Part shown: positions 8,059 to 16,973 of the stretch, in pieces
Layout of the letters: every line of letters begins with the position of its first letter
Numbering within the stretch: the stretch's first letter is position 1
Assembly: GCF_900169165.1 (NCBI RefSeq)
Contig: NZ_FXYY01000007.1
Span: 1 to 64,000, forward strand
Source of the DNA: Brevibacterium linens ATCC 9172
Lineage (GTDB): Bacteria; Actinomycetota; Actinomycetes; Actinomycetales; Brevibacteriaceae
DNA length: 64,000 nt
Direction of reading: 5' to 3'
Notes under the pieces: model-generated
The model's database searches: none
Told to the model about the DNA's origin: nothing
What the model saw: only the letters and a program-made list of their open reading frames with translations
Program-made: the position numbers and the translations under genes

Positions 8059-8958
8059 ATGAACATCGATCACGTCAAAGCGCTCGCCGCCGCTGTCGAC
8101 GAAGGCACCGTCGAGGGGGCGGCCTTCGTCCTCGGCATCACTGCCTCGGCGGCGAGTCAGCGCATCCGCACACTCGAGTCCCGCCTCGGGCAGGTCCTCA
8201 TCCGCCGAACGAATCCGATCACCGTCACCGAGGCGGGGCAGGCGATCCTCCGCTACGCCAGGCAGGTCGAGCTGCTCGAGTCCGAGGCGCTCGACCGGCT
8301 GCACGGCATCGACGCCGACTCCCTCGGAGCGGGCGGATCCGGCGACCGGGGTCGTGAGCCCACGGTGCTCCGGGTGGGGGTGAATGCCGATTCGATGGCG
8401 ACGTGGTTTCGCCCGATATTCGCCGAGGCGGCCGGCTGGGACGATGTCGTCCTCCGCATCGAGATGGTCGACCAGGACAAAGCGCTGCCGCTCTTGGCAT
8501 CGGGAGAGGTGCTCGGCACGATCACCTCGACGTCGACCGGCGGATACGGGACGACGGTCGCCGAGCTCGGGGCGATGCGCTACACCGCCGTGGCCGAACG
8601 CTCCCTGATCGATCGGCATTCCACCGGCACCGAGGCGGACCTGACGAGGCTGCCGATGGTGAACTTCGGGAAGGACGACGACCTGCAGTTCGAGTTCCTC
8701 CGCCGCTGCGGAGTCGACGGTCGGCCGCCGATGTCGGTCGTACCGGGGTCGGCGGAGTTCGCGGCCTCAGTGGAGGCGGGCCTCGGTTGGGGGATGGTGC
8801 CGGTCATGCAGCTCGACGAACTCGACGCCGACCTCGTCGAGATCGGCACCGAGCCGCATATCGACGTCCCGCTGTACTGGCACCACTGGACTCTGGCATC
8901 GGACAAACTCTCGCGACTGACCGAGGCGCTGCGCCGCGCGGCCGCCGATATGCGGTGA
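8059..8958 (+). CDS. lysG: LysR family regulator, LysG/ArgP type
   Basis: 299 residues. The N-terminal helix-turn-helix runs from MNIDHVKALAAAVDEG through SAASQRIRTLESRLGQVLI. A LysR substrate-binding domain follows. The family senses lysine, arginine or histidine and activates the exporter gene. The ATG at 8059 matches the family N-terminus; the frame is open upstream to 7981, which would overlap the lysE start. It is divergent from lysE with a 70-base spacer, as in the classical lysEG arrangement. Confidence 0.85.
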   Translation: MNIDHVKALAAAVDEGTVEGAAFVLGITASAASQRIRTLESRLGQVLIRRTNPITVTEAGQAILRYARQVELLESEALDRLHGIDADSLGAGGSGDRGREPTVLRVGVNADSMATWFRPIFAEAAGWDDVVLRIEMVDQDKALPLLASGEVLGTITSTSTGGYGTTVAELGAMRYTAVAERSLIDRHSTGTEADLTRLPMVNFGKDDDLQFEFLRRCGVDGRPPMSVVPGSAEFAASVEAGLGWGMVPVMQLDELDADLVEIGTEPHIDVPLYWHHWTLASDKLSRLTEALRRAAADMR

Positions 8959-8998
8959 GTGGGTGAGGCCGGCGTGCGGTGAGTCTCTGCTGGGCCGC

Positions 8999-9607
8999 TC
9001 AGGAGCTGAGGAGCTTGTCGATCGTCCATTTGACCTGTTCATGTGCAGCGTCGACCGTCATGGTCTCGGGCGAGATGATCGAATGCAGCGCGATGCCGTC
9101 GATGGTGGTGAATAGCGTTGTGGCGGTTGGCTCCACCTCGGCGGGGTCGATGTGTCCCTCCTCGGCGAGCAGATTCAGCCACCGATGCAGGCTGTCATAA
9201 GTGACCCGGTGGCCATGTTCGAGGAGTCGACGGGACACGGCCCGCTTCTCGGCGCCGAGAGCGTGCAGGTGCATGGAGAACCAGGTTTCGAGCTGCACGT
9301 CCCGATGCTCATGAGTCGGCAGAAACTGGGCACAGCACTCATAGAGCCGGTCGGCTGGGGCGCGGGCCGCATCGTCGATGGAGAAATCCTTGACGACGGT
9401 GTCGATGGAACGCAGCGCGACCGCCTCGTGGAGGTCTGCCTGGGTGGGGAAGTAGTGGCGCAGCGTCGACGGTCCGACCCCTGCTTCCTTGGCCACAGCG
9501 CGCACGCTGAGGTTCGCCTCGCCGGGCCCCGACCGTTCCGCCAGTCGGATGGCCGCGGTGATGATGTCGTCTCGCTTCGACAACCGAGCTCCTTGCGTCA
9601 TTGACAT
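8999..9607 (-). CDS. TetR family transcriptional regulator
   Basis: 202 residues. The N-terminal TetR helix-turn-helix includes LSVRAVAKEAGVGPSTLRHYFPTQADL. The C-terminal ligand domain is not diagnostic. The ATG at 9607 has GAGG about ten bases upstream; the ATG at 9601 is possible. It is divergent from a small membrane protein gene. Two overlapping palindromes lie just upstream, so it probably represses itself and the neighbour. TACAAT on the minus strand inside the operator (9634-9639) could be its own -10. Confidence 0.85.
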   Translation of the reverse strand: MSMTQGARLSKRDDIITAAIRLAERSGPGEANLSVRAVAKEAGVGPSTLRHYFPTQADLHEAVALRSIDTVVKDFSIDDAARAPADRLYECCAQFLPTHEHRDVQLETWFSMHLHALGAEKRAVSRRLLEHGHRVTYDSLHRWLNLLAEEGHIDPAEVEPTATTLFTTIDGIALHSIISPETMTVDAAHEQVKWTIDKLLSS

Positions 9608-9627
9608 CGGTGCTTTGCCTCAGTGTA

Positions 9628-9655
9628 TAGTACATTGTACTAGTACGGTGTACTA
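9628..9655. promoter_or_regulatory. Two overlapping palindromic operators for the TetR regulator
   Basis: TAGTACA-T-TGTACTA occupies 9628-9642 and TAGTAC-GGT-GTACTA occupies 9641-9655, sharing TA. TATAGT at 9626-9631 is a good plus-strand -10 that runs into the first palindrome. Such doubled sites are usual for TetR repressors between divergent genes. Confidence 0.7.
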
Positions 9656-9729
9656 AAGCGTGAAGAGGCGCGGCAGGAACAGTGTGCTGACCCGACCAGA
9701 GGACCCCAACGGAAGAAGAGAGAGCCCTC

Positions 9730-10203
9730 ATGATCGACAGTCTGCAGGAATTCGCCGGAAGTTTCCCCGACTGGCTGCAGTGGGCGGGCGTTCTGCTCGT
9801 CTCAGCCATTCCCTTCGTCGAGTCGTACTTCGGCTCCGTGATCGGCGTGGCAATCGGCTTGCATCCCGTCGTCGCAATACTGGTGGCCGTCATCGGCAAC
9901 GTCATTTCAATGCTCGCCTTCGTCTACGGAGCCGGTGCGATCAGGGACAGGGCGACGAAGAACAAAGAGGTCGAGGAGAAGCCGAAGCGTCAGCGGCTCA
10001 AGCGCATGTTCGACAGATTCGGCGTGCCGGGAGTCTCGTTGCTGGGCCAGACTCTCCTGCCCTCGCAGATCACCTCATCGGCAATGGTCGGATTCGGTGC
10101 GAATCGCAATGTCGTGGCCATCTGGCAGATCATCTCGATCATCCTCTGGGGCATCCTCTTCGGTGTGCTCGCCACCCTGGGCGTCGAATACGCACTGCGC
10201 TGA
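9730..10203 (+). CDS. Small membrane protein of the PF06695 (small multidrug export) type
   Basis: 157 residues with about four membrane spans. The segment SAIPFVESYFGSVIGVAIGL followed by AVIGNVISMLAFVYGAG resembles the small multidrug-export protein family. A basic cytoplasmic loop (TKNKEVEEKPKRQRLKR) and QTLLPSQITSSAMVGFGA follow. The family name is historical; transport has not been proven broadly. GAGAGAG precedes the ATG. Its promoter carries the TetR operators, so expression is probably induced by a ligand of that regulator. Confidence 0.65.
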   Translation: MIDSLQEFAGSFPDWLQWAGVLLVSAIPFVESYFGSVIGVAIGLHPVVAILVAVIGNVISMLAFVYGAGAIRDRATKNKEVEEKPKRQRLKRMFDRFGVPGVSLLGQTLLPSQITSSAMVGFGANRNVVAIWQIISIILWGILFGVLATLGVEYALR

Positions 10204-10307
10204 GCCCAAGGCGGTCCTGACCGAGCCCCGTCTCGATGTGCTGACCACATTGTGATGCGGCGCGGGGAGCGGCCCGCGATGTCAGTGCCTCCACCTAGAC
10301 TGACCCC

Positions 10308-12446
10308 ATGACGGAATCCACCCCGACATCCCCACCCGCTGCCGGCTCTTCCGGCACGCCTGACGACTTCGCGATCGAGGCGCAGCGCATCCTCGCCGAG
10401 CTCACCGCGAACCCGACCGCGCGGTTCCGCGATGGCCAGCTCGAGTCCATCCGCGACCTCGTGCAGGGCAAGAAACGCGTCCTCGTCGTCCAGCGCACCG
10501 GCTGGGGCAAGTCGGCCGTGTACTTCGTCGCCACCCGTATGCTCCGGGCCTCGGGCACCGGGCCGAGCCTCATCATCTCCCCGCTGCTGGCGCTCATGCG
10601 CGACCAGATCTCCGCAGCCGAACGCGCCGGGGTCCGCGCCGCCAGCCTCAACTCATCGAACGTCACCGAATGGGACTCCGTGCTCGAGGACCTCAAAGCC
10701 GGCAGCCTCGACGTCCTCCTCGTCTCCCCGGAGCGGCTGAACAATCCGCAGTTCCGCGACGAAGTGCTGCCGCAGCTGCTGGCCTTCCTCGGCCTCATCG
10801 TCGTCGACGAAGCCCACTGCATCTCCGATTGGGGCCACGATTTCCGCCCCGACTACCGCCGCATCGGCAGGATCCTGTCCGAACTGCCTCGCGATACCCC
10901 GGTGCTCGCGACGACGGCAACCGCAAACTCCCGCGTCGTCGCCGACGTTGCCGAACAGCTCGGCGATGACACCACCGTCGTCCGCGGCGAACTCGCCCGC
11001 GATTCCCTGCGTCTCGGAGTCCTCAGCGGGCTCGACGCCAGTGCCCGCATCGCCTGGCTGGCCTCGCACCTGAACGACTTCACCGGGTCCGGCATCGTCT
11101 ACACGCTCACCGTCTCTGCCGCCGAGGACATCACCCGAATGCTGCGCGAACAAGGCCACGAGGTCCGCGCCTATACGGGCCGGACCGATGCAGAAGAGCG
11201 CGCCGAACTCGAACAGCAGCTCAAGGACAACCGCCTCAAGGCACTGGTGGCCACCTCGGCGCTGGGCATGGGATTCGACAAGCCCGACCTCGGATTCGTC
11301 ATCCACATCGGCGCGCCCTCCTCGGCCGTGGCCTACTACCAGCAGGTCGGTCGCGCCGGCCGCGCCACGGACTCCGCCGACGTGCTCCTGCTGCCGGGCG
11401 CGGAAGATGAGCAGATCTGGGAGTACTTCGCGACCGCGTCGATGCCGAACCAGGATGACGCGAATGCCGTGCTCGCAGCCCTCGCTGAGGCGGACGGACC
11501 CCTGTCCGTGGCTCGCTTGGAGACCTTGGTCGGAACCAAACGCTCCCGACTCAACCTGCTGCTCAAGACCCTCGAGGTCGAAGACGCCGTGACGAAGGTC
11601 AAGGGCGGGTACGTCTCGACCAGGTTGGGGTGGACGTATGACCGGGAACGCTATGAGAAAGTGGCGGCCGTCCGAGCCGAAGAGGCCCAGGCCATGCTCG
11701 ACTATGAGGCGACCGGGCAGTGCCGGATGGAGTTCCTCATCCGTCAGCTCGACGATCCCGATCCGCAGCCCTGCGGTCGCTGCGACAACTGCGCGGGAGT
11801 GTGGTTCTCCGCCGAGATCTCTGACGAACAGCGTCAGGCAGCGGCCGGAAACCTGCACAAGATCGGCCTGCCCATCGAGCCGCGCAGCACCTGGCCCAGC
11901 GGGCTGGCCAATATCGGCGTCCCGCTCAAGGGCCGGATCCCGGCCGAGGAACTCGCCGAGGAGGGGCGCGCGATCGCGCGGCTGTCCGACCTCGGGCAGG
12001 GGCAGACCCTCCGGGCGTTCCTTGCTCCGGATGCTCCCGACGCCGAGGTGCCCGGTCAGATCGGCAAGTGGTGCCTCGAAGTCCTGGCGCAGTGGGATTG
12101 GAAAACTCGGCCCGAGGTGGTCGTATCGATCCCGAGCAACCGCCGTCCCGTGACGGTGCGGTCTCTGGCCGCGAACCTTGCGGCGGCCGGCCGTCTCATC
12201 GACGGTGGCGAACTGCTGCAGGTCGGCGACCACGGCACCCCCGATGTCAACAGTGCCTTCCGCGTCAGAGACCTCTACGAGGCGTTCGTTGTTCCTCCGG
12301 AAGTCGAGGAGGCAGTGGCCGGGAATTCCGTGCTGCTCGTCGACGACGAGGTCGTCTCGCGGTGGACGATGACGGTGTGTGCACGATTGCTGCGCAAGGC
12401 GGGAGCCACCTCGGTGCTGCCGTTCGCGCTCGCTCTGCGGGCCTGA
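10308..12446 (+). CDS. RecQ-like ATP-dependent DNA helicase with phosphoribosyltransferase-like C-terminus
   Basis: 712 residues. Helicase motif I QRTGWGKSAVYF is near residue 63 and motif II VVDEAHCISDWGHDFRPDY near residue 164. The motif VI region reads YYQQVGRAGRA. A zinc-type region with CRMEFLIRQL and CGRCDNC lies near residues 470-490. The tail has NSVLLVDDEVVSRWTM, resembling the PRPP loop (hhhhDD) of phosphoribosyltransferases. It therefore unwinds DNA 3'-5' like RecQ but has an extra C-terminal module of unknown use. It stands alone in the plus direction and ends at a hairpin shared with a convergent gene. Confidence 0.85.
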   Translation: MTESTPTSPPAAGSSGTPDDFAIEAQRILAELTANPTARFRDGQLESIRDLVQGKKRVLVVQRTGWGKSAVYFVATRMLRASGTGPSLIISPLLALMRDQISAAERAGVRAASLNSSNVTEWDSVLEDLKAGSLDVLLVSPERLNNPQFRDEVLPQLLAFLGLIVVDEAHCISDWGHDFRPDYRRIGRILSELPRDTPVLATTATANSRVVADVAEQLGDDTTVVRGELARDSLRLGVLSGLDASARIAWLASHLNDFTGSGIVYTLTVSAAEDITRMLREQGHEVRAYTGRTDAEERAELEQQLKDNRLKALVATSALGMGFDKPDLGFVIHIGAPSSAVAYYQQVGRAGRATDSADVLLLPGAEDEQIWEYFATASMPNQDDANAVLAALAEADGPLSVARLETLVGTKRSRLNLLLKTLEVEDAVTKVKGGYVSTRLGWTYDRERYEKVAAVRAEEAQAMLDYEATGQCRMEFLIRQLDDPDPQPCGRCDNCAGVWFSAEISDEQRQAAAGNLHKIGLPIEPRSTWPSGLANIGVPLKGRIPAEELAEEGRAIARLSDLGQGQTLRAFLAPDAPDAEVPGQIGKWCLEVLAQWDWKTRPEVVVSIPSNRRPVTVRSLAANLAAAGRLIDGGELLQVGDHGTPDVNSAFRVRDLYEAFVVPPEVEEAVAGNSVLLVDDEVVSRWTMTVCARLLRKAGATSVLPFALALRA

Positions 12447-12475
12447 GGTGGCTGGGCGCGACGTCGAAAATCGCT

Positions 12476-12517
12476 GCGGCGACGACTCCTCAGCTTGCGG
12501 CTTGAGGAGATCGCCGC
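12476..12517. terminator. Hairpin between the convergent helicase and VOC genes
   Basis: GCGGCGA (12476-12482) with TCGCCGC (12511-12517) and CTCCTCA (12486-12492) with TGAGGAG (12503-12509) form a two-part stem. It probably ends transcription from both sides. There is no U-tract. Confidence 0.5.
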
Positions 12518-12612
12518 CACAGCGGTGCGACACGATCGGTGTCAGTCACGGTCGGTTCAGCGACGGACGGACTGCGACCGTGCGCAACTGAGCCGGGCCG
12601 CCTCGGTAATGG

Positions 12613-13374
12613 TCACAGATTCTGCTGCAGCTGGAACGTCGCACCCTCCGGGTCGGTGACCGTGACGATGCGACCGTACGGGGAGTCTTCGGGACCGGCG
12701 AGCACTGTGCCGCCGAGCTCGGTCACCTTCGCGGCAGAGGCATCGGCGTCTTCGACGTTGAAGTAGGTGCGCCAGTAGGAGTTCTGTGCCCACTGACTGG
12801 CATCACAGATTCCGGCCACAGCCTCGTCGCCGTCGCCGTGTGTCGAGTACGGGAAGCCCTCCATCGGGGTGATGTCGAATGAGAAGACCTTGGCATAGAA
12901 ATCATTGGCCGCCTGATAGTTCGTCGTCATGAGTTCGAACCACACGGGAGTTCCCGGAGTGAGCGGAGTATCGAAGCCGGAGAACTCACCGGGCTGCCAC
13001 ATGCCGATGGGTGATCCCGTCGGATCGACGACGACAGCCATCTGACCGAGCGGGCCGACGGGCATGGGGCCGACGACTTCGGCCGCTCCGGCGCCCAGCG
13101 CAGCCTGATAGGTTCCGGCGATGTCGCCAGTGTGCAGGTAGGTCGACCAGGCTGTGGGCATCTCCGGACTAGGGGTGCCGTCCATGTTCATGGCTCGCAT
13201 GGCGCCGCCGACGTTGCCTCCGTCCTTCGTGATCATGTTGTAGTGGCCGAAGTCCTCACCCATGTCGGTGAATTCCCAGCCGAAGAGCTGAGTGTAGAAG
13301 TTCTGGGCGGCCTCGAAGTCCTGGCAGACATAGTCGATCCAGATCGGCTGGCCTTCGCGGGGGTTGGCAGGCAT
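12613..13374 (-). CDS. VOC superfamily protein with two glyoxalase-like domains
   Basis: 253 residues made of two VOC (glyoxalase/bleomycin resistance/dioxygenase) modules. The first runs about residues 8-125, from PIWIDYVCQDFEAAQNFYTQLFGW. The second runs about residues 135-253, from PVWFELMTTNYQAANDFYAKVF and ending DPEGATFQLQQ. Relatives are annotated hydroxylases or glyoxalases; the substrate is unknown. The ATG follows GAGGAGA. It is probably monocistronic. Confidence 0.8.
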   Translation of the reverse strand: MPANPREGQPIWIDYVCQDFEAAQNFYTQLFGWEFTDMGEDFGHYNMITKDGGNVGGAMRAMNMDGTPSPEMPTAWSTYLHTGDIAGTYQAALGAGAAEVVGPMPVGPLGQMAVVVDPTGSPIGMWQPGEFSGFDTPLTPGTPVWFELMTTNYQAANDFYAKVFSFDITPMEGFPYSTHGDGDEAVAGICDASQWAQNSYWRTYFNVEDADASAAKVTELGGTVLAGPEDSPYGRIVTVTDPEGATFQLQQNL

Positions 13375-13440
13375 TGCGTCTCCTCGTGTGATGGGTGGAG
13401 GTGAGTTGCAGTGAATGATGCCGACGGCAGGGGGATGACC

Positions 13441-14214
13441 CTACCGCCAAGCGCGCGTGAAATCCGCGAAGCAGTCGGTCAGCGCCGCCTGCAGAAGCGG
13501 ACCGAAGGTCACGCGCCCGACCCCGAGTTCAGCGAGCTGAGAGAGGTCGAGTTCTTCGGGCACCGCGCCCTTGATCGGGTGCGCGGTGACATTGAGCGGC
13601 AGAGTGATCTGCGCGAGGATCGACGTGAGCGTGCCCACATCGGGCAGCCGGACGGGATAGACGGAGTCCGCGCCGGCTTCCGTGCACAGACGAAGGCGGC
13701 GGACCACCTCGGCGGTGGGGTCGTCGAAGTCGCCCGGATACTTGAACACATCGGTGCGGGCATTGATGACCACATGGACCCGCTGCGCTTCCGCGGCTTG
13801 GCGCAGGCTCCAGATGTATTCGGCGTGCTCTTCGGGACTGCGCATGCTGCCGCGACTGTGGACCGTGTCCTCGATGTTCACACCGACGGCTCCGGCATCG
13901 AGGAGACCGGCGATGAGTTCGGGGGCGGGGGTGTCGTACCCGGATTCGAGATCCGCGGTGACAGGAACATCCACCGCCGAGGTGATCCGGGAGATTCCCT
14001 CGAGAGCCTGCTCGAGCGTCATCTGCTCACCGTCGCCGTGGCCGAGCGAATCGGCGAGCGGATGGGATCCGATGCTCAGCGCATTGAAACCGACGTCGAC
14101 CATCGCGCGAGCCGACCAGGCATCCCAGATGGTCGGCAGCACGAGGGGTTCGTCCTGGTGATGTCCCTGCAAGAGGGTGAAAGCGCGTTCGGCGAGAATC
14201 GTGTAGTCGACCAT
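13441..14214 (-). CDS. Isocitrate lyase/PEP mutase superfamily protein
   Basis: 257 residues from the ATG at 14214, which has GGAAAAG upstream; an ATG at 14247 adds 11 unrelated residues. The fold features are PTIWDAWSARAM near the start, DLESGYD (metal-binding region), GAVGVNIEDTVH and VINARTDVF. The usual nucleophilic Cys motif of isocitrate and methylisocitrate lyases (KKCGH) is absent. It therefore belongs to the oxaloacetate decarboxylase/PEP-mutase-like group whose reaction cannot be fixed from sequence. It is divergent from the DUF998 gene. Confidence 0.75.
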   Translation of the reverse strand: MVDYTILAERAFTLLQGHHQDEPLVLPTIWDAWSARAMVDVGFNALSIGSHPLADSLGHGDGEQMTLEQALEGISRITSAVDVPVTADLESGYDTPAPELIAGLLDAGAVGVNIEDTVHSRGSMRSPEEHAEYIWSLRQAAEAQRVHVVINARTDVFKYPGDFDDPTAEVVRRLRLCTEAGADSVYPVRLPDVGTLTSILAQITLPLNVTAHPIKGAVPEELDLSQLAELGVGRVTFGPLLQAALTDCFADFTRAWR

Positions 14215-14337
14215 GGTCAATACTTTTCCACTGTTGTGCCTCGACACGCCAGGGGTCGGACCGGTTCACCAGAAGGTTTCAGGCGGGCGCAGTGATAGCG
14301 TGACCACCATCCGATGTCGCCGTACGGAGGAGCACAG

Positions 14338-15048
14338 GTGGCCGGTTCGGGCACCATCCGCGTTTCGCCCAAACCCGAGCGGGTGTGGGCACTTCTCGCC
14401 GTGCTCGCCGCCATCGCCACGATCCTCATCGAGATTCCCGCAGCTTTGCTGTCCGAAGGCGGCTACTCTTTCGCCCAGCAGCCCATCAGCCACCTGGGAA
14501 TGACCGGATGCGGGGATTGGGGAGACGCGGAAACCCCGATCGAGGTCTGCTCACCTGCCCATCCCTTCGTCAACGGCGTCTCCATCATCGCCGGATCGAT
14601 GCTCGCGATCATCGCCTTCATCTGGCACGACTGGATCGCCCCGAGTCGTTGGGGCAGGTGCGGGTCCTTCCTGCTCGCCGCCGGCGGAATGCTGTTGGCC
14701 GGAACCGGGATGGTCCCCGCCGATATCGATCCGAGGCTGCACGCCGTCTTCGGAATCGGCGGATCCGCAATCCAGAATCTCGGTCTGCTCTCCGCAGGCA
14801 TTGCCTTGATCCGGTGGACCGAGAAACGTTGGATCGGTCCCGTCGAATTCGGCGGGCTCACTCTCGGACTGGGCGTTTTCGGTCTCGCCGGAGCACTGTT
14901 CCTGGCCGCTCCCGAGACCTGGAACCTGCCCGTCGGCATCGTCGAGAGAGCCGCGTCCTACCCGTTCCTCATCTGGTTCATCCTCGCCGGATGGATGCAG
15001 CTGCGCGACGCCTCCAGGCGAAAACGCGATCTCGCCTCCGGGAGATGA
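14338..15048 (+). CDS. DUF998 family membrane protein
   Basis: 236 residues with about six membrane spans. Loops contain YSFAQQPISHLGMTGCGDWG and HPFVNGVSIIAGSMLA, matching the DUF998 pattern (early S-x-LG motif, later F-N motif). Function is unknown. The GTG at 14338 is preferred over the ATG at 14314 because GGAGGAG ends about five bases before it. Its stop lies four bases from the stop of the convergent amidase. Confidence 0.75.
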   Translation: MAGSGTIRVSPKPERVWALLAVLAAIATILIEIPAALLSEGGYSFAQQPISHLGMTGCGDWGDAETPIEVCSPAHPFVNGVSIIAGSMLAIIAFIWHDWIAPSRWGRCGSFLLAAGGMLLAGTGMVPADIDPRLHAVFGIGGSAIQNLGLLSAGIALIRWTEKRWIGPVEFGGLTLGLGVFGLAGALFLAAPETWNLPVGIVERAASYPFLIWFILAGWMQLRDASRRKRDLASGR

Positions 15049-15052
15049 GATT

Positions 15053-16777
15053 CTACAGCCGCGGAGTCCGCGGCGGCGCTTGGCGACGGTCGCCCGTCGC
15101 CTCGAACGCCGCTGCGATCTCGATGAGCGCAGCATCGTCCCAACCGCGTCCGGCGATCGTCAGACCCACGGGAATCCCGGTATCGGACATGGTCCCCATC
15201 GGCACCGTCACCGAGGGAATGCCCAGATGTCGGGGCACGAGGTTGCCGTTGGCCACCCACGTGCCGTTGCGCCATCCCAGGTCCGCCGACGCTTCGTCGA
15301 CGTCCATGTCCGCCGGTCCCACATCGGCCATCGCCGGGAAGACCACCGCATCGAGGCCGTGCTCATCCATCCACTCCTCGAGGTCGACCCGGCGGGTCTC
15401 CTCGAGCCCGCGCAGACCGGATGCGAGCTCGGGGATCTCCGTGACCGCGGCGTACCGGTTCGTCCGCACCTGCTCCGGGTAGGTCGTGATGTCATCATCG
15501 AAGCCGACGTAGCGGTCTGGCAGTGCACCGGGAGGATGGGGGAAGATCAGGGCTCCGTCCACCTCGGCGAGGGTGGAAAGGTTCGGGTCGCCGTTCGCGG
15601 CGAGGAAATCGTCCCACCCCCACGACGAGAGGTCGTTGATCTCCCGATCGAGGTAGTCGGCGGTGACGAACCCGCGCGTCGCGATCGTCGGGGCACCGGG
15701 CCGGTCGCCTTCGTAGTTGCTCACGACCGGGAAGTCGGTCTCGACCACCTCGGCGCCGGCCGATTCGAGATCGGCTCGCGCTGCCTGCCAGGCCTCCATC
15801 ACCGAGGCGCGCGTCTCGACTCGTTGTCCGGTAGGCCCGCCGATCCCGCCGTCCGGGTTCGTCCCGGCCTCAGGATCGGCGTTGATGTACATCCGCGGCA
15901 CCCCGAGCCGTTTGCCGGCCAATACTGTCTGTGCCACCGCGACCGATTCCGGCAGCAGCGCAGCATAGGAGTCCGGACGCACCATGCTCGACTTCGGGAT
16001 CTCCACCCACGGCTGGACGCGCCAGAAGTCCCCGCGAGTCTGCTCGTCATCGGCGACGATGACGTCGAGGACCTCAGCGAGGTCGGCCATGGAACGGGTG
16101 TGCGGAACGACGACGTCCATGGTCGGCACGAGCGGCCAGTTTCCGCGCACGCTGATGGCCCCACGCGAAGGCGTGTAGGCGATGAGCGCATTGTGCGAGG
16201 CCGGAGCGCGACCCGATGACCACGTCTCCTCACCGAGCCCGAAAGCCCCGAAGCTCGCCGAGGTGGCTGTGCCCGAGCCGTTCGAGGAACCGGAAGCGAA
16301 AGCGCTGGTCAGCCAGTCAGCGTTGTACGGACTCTCGGCGCGACCGTAGAGTCCGCGCTGCATTCCGCCGTTGGCCATCGGCGGCATGTTCGTCAGCCCC
16401 AGGCAGATGGCACCGCCGGCACGCAGCCTCTCGATCGTGAACGCGTCCTTCTGCGCGATGAGGTCGGCGAAGGCCGGCGACCCGGAGGCCACCGTGAGGC
16501 CTGCGACCATGTAGCTGTCCTTCGCGGTGTACGGAATCCCGTCAAGGGGGCCGAACGTCTCACCTGCTGCGCGCCGTTCGTCGGAGGCGGCCGCCTCGGT
16601 CAGCGCTTGCGGATTCTTCACGATCACGGAGTTGAGCTTCGTAACGGTGTCGGGGCCGTCGAAGGCCGCGATCCGGTCCTGATAGGCCTCGACGAGCTCG
16701 ACCGAGGTGGTACGGCCGTCCTCGAGGGAGGCTCGCAGATCGGCGATGGACGCTTCGACGACATCGAACTTCGACAT
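15053..16777 (-). CDS. Amidase signature family enzyme
   Basis: 574 residues. The catalytic Lys is in DGIPYTAKDS (near residue 85). The cis-Ser region reads ASGSSNGSGTA (near 167). The nucleophile region reads GEETWSSGRAPAS in place of the common GTDTGGSIR. It hydrolyses an amide; the substrate is not predictable. The ATG at 16777 has GGAGGAAG upstream. The frame stays open to 17131, but that part overlaps the divergent regulator and is not coding. Confidence 0.85.
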   Translation of the reverse strand: MSKFDVVEASIADLRASLEDGRTTSVELVEAYQDRIAAFDGPDTVTKLNSVIVKNPQALTEAAASDERRAAGETFGPLDGIPYTAKDSYMVAGLTVASGSPAFADLIAQKDAFTIERLRAGGAICLGLTNMPPMANGGMQRGLYGRAESPYNADWLTSAFASGSSNGSGTATSASFGAFGLGEETWSSGRAPASHNALIAYTPSRGAISVRGNWPLVPTMDVVVPHTRSMADLAEVLDVIVADDEQTRGDFWRVQPWVEIPKSSMVRPDSYAALLPESVAVAQTVLAGKRLGVPRMYINADPEAGTNPDGGIGGPTGQRVETRASVMEAWQAARADLESAGAEVVETDFPVVSNYEGDRPGAPTIATRGFVTADYLDREINDLSSWGWDDFLAANGDPNLSTLAEVDGALIFPHPPGALPDRYVGFDDDITTYPEQVRTNRYAAVTEIPELASGLRGLEETRRVDLEEWMDEHGLDAVVFPAMADVGPADMDVDEASADLGWRNGTWVANGNLVPRHLGIPSVTVPMGTMSDTGIPVGLTIAGRGWDDAALIEIAAAFEATGDRRQAPPRTPRL

Positions 16778-16895
16778 GATCTTCCTCCGGGCACTCGGCG
16801 GTGCGTGCGCGATATGGGTGTGTTCCTGCCCAGAGTAGCGCCGATTCGACGAGGATGGGCTGCGGATTTCGTTGCCCGAGGTCCCGCGAAACCAA

Positions 16896-16914
16896 ATTCT
16901 ATAAGTTGTAGAAT
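16896..16914. promoter_or_regulatory. Operator-like motif ATTCTAT-N5-GTAGAAT before the nar-linked regulator
   Basis: The sequence is an imperfect 19-bp palindrome 60 bases upstream of the regulator at 16974. The same motif, TTCTAY-N5-GTAGAA with the same 5-base spacer, occurs at 26351-26367 between narK and mobA. This suggests one regulator binds both sites. The one encoded here is the obvious candidate and would then be autoregulated. Confidence 0.6.
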
Positions 16915-16973
16915 GGGGGTGGAGATAGTCTCCGAGCAGTTCCCCACTGAGGCAGTCGCAAGGATGTGTTGAC

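Noticed and set aside
10653..12533. 626-codon minus-strand frame opposite the helicase
   Set aside because: It is a shadow of the RecQ-like gene, rich in Gly/Arg/Val without motifs.
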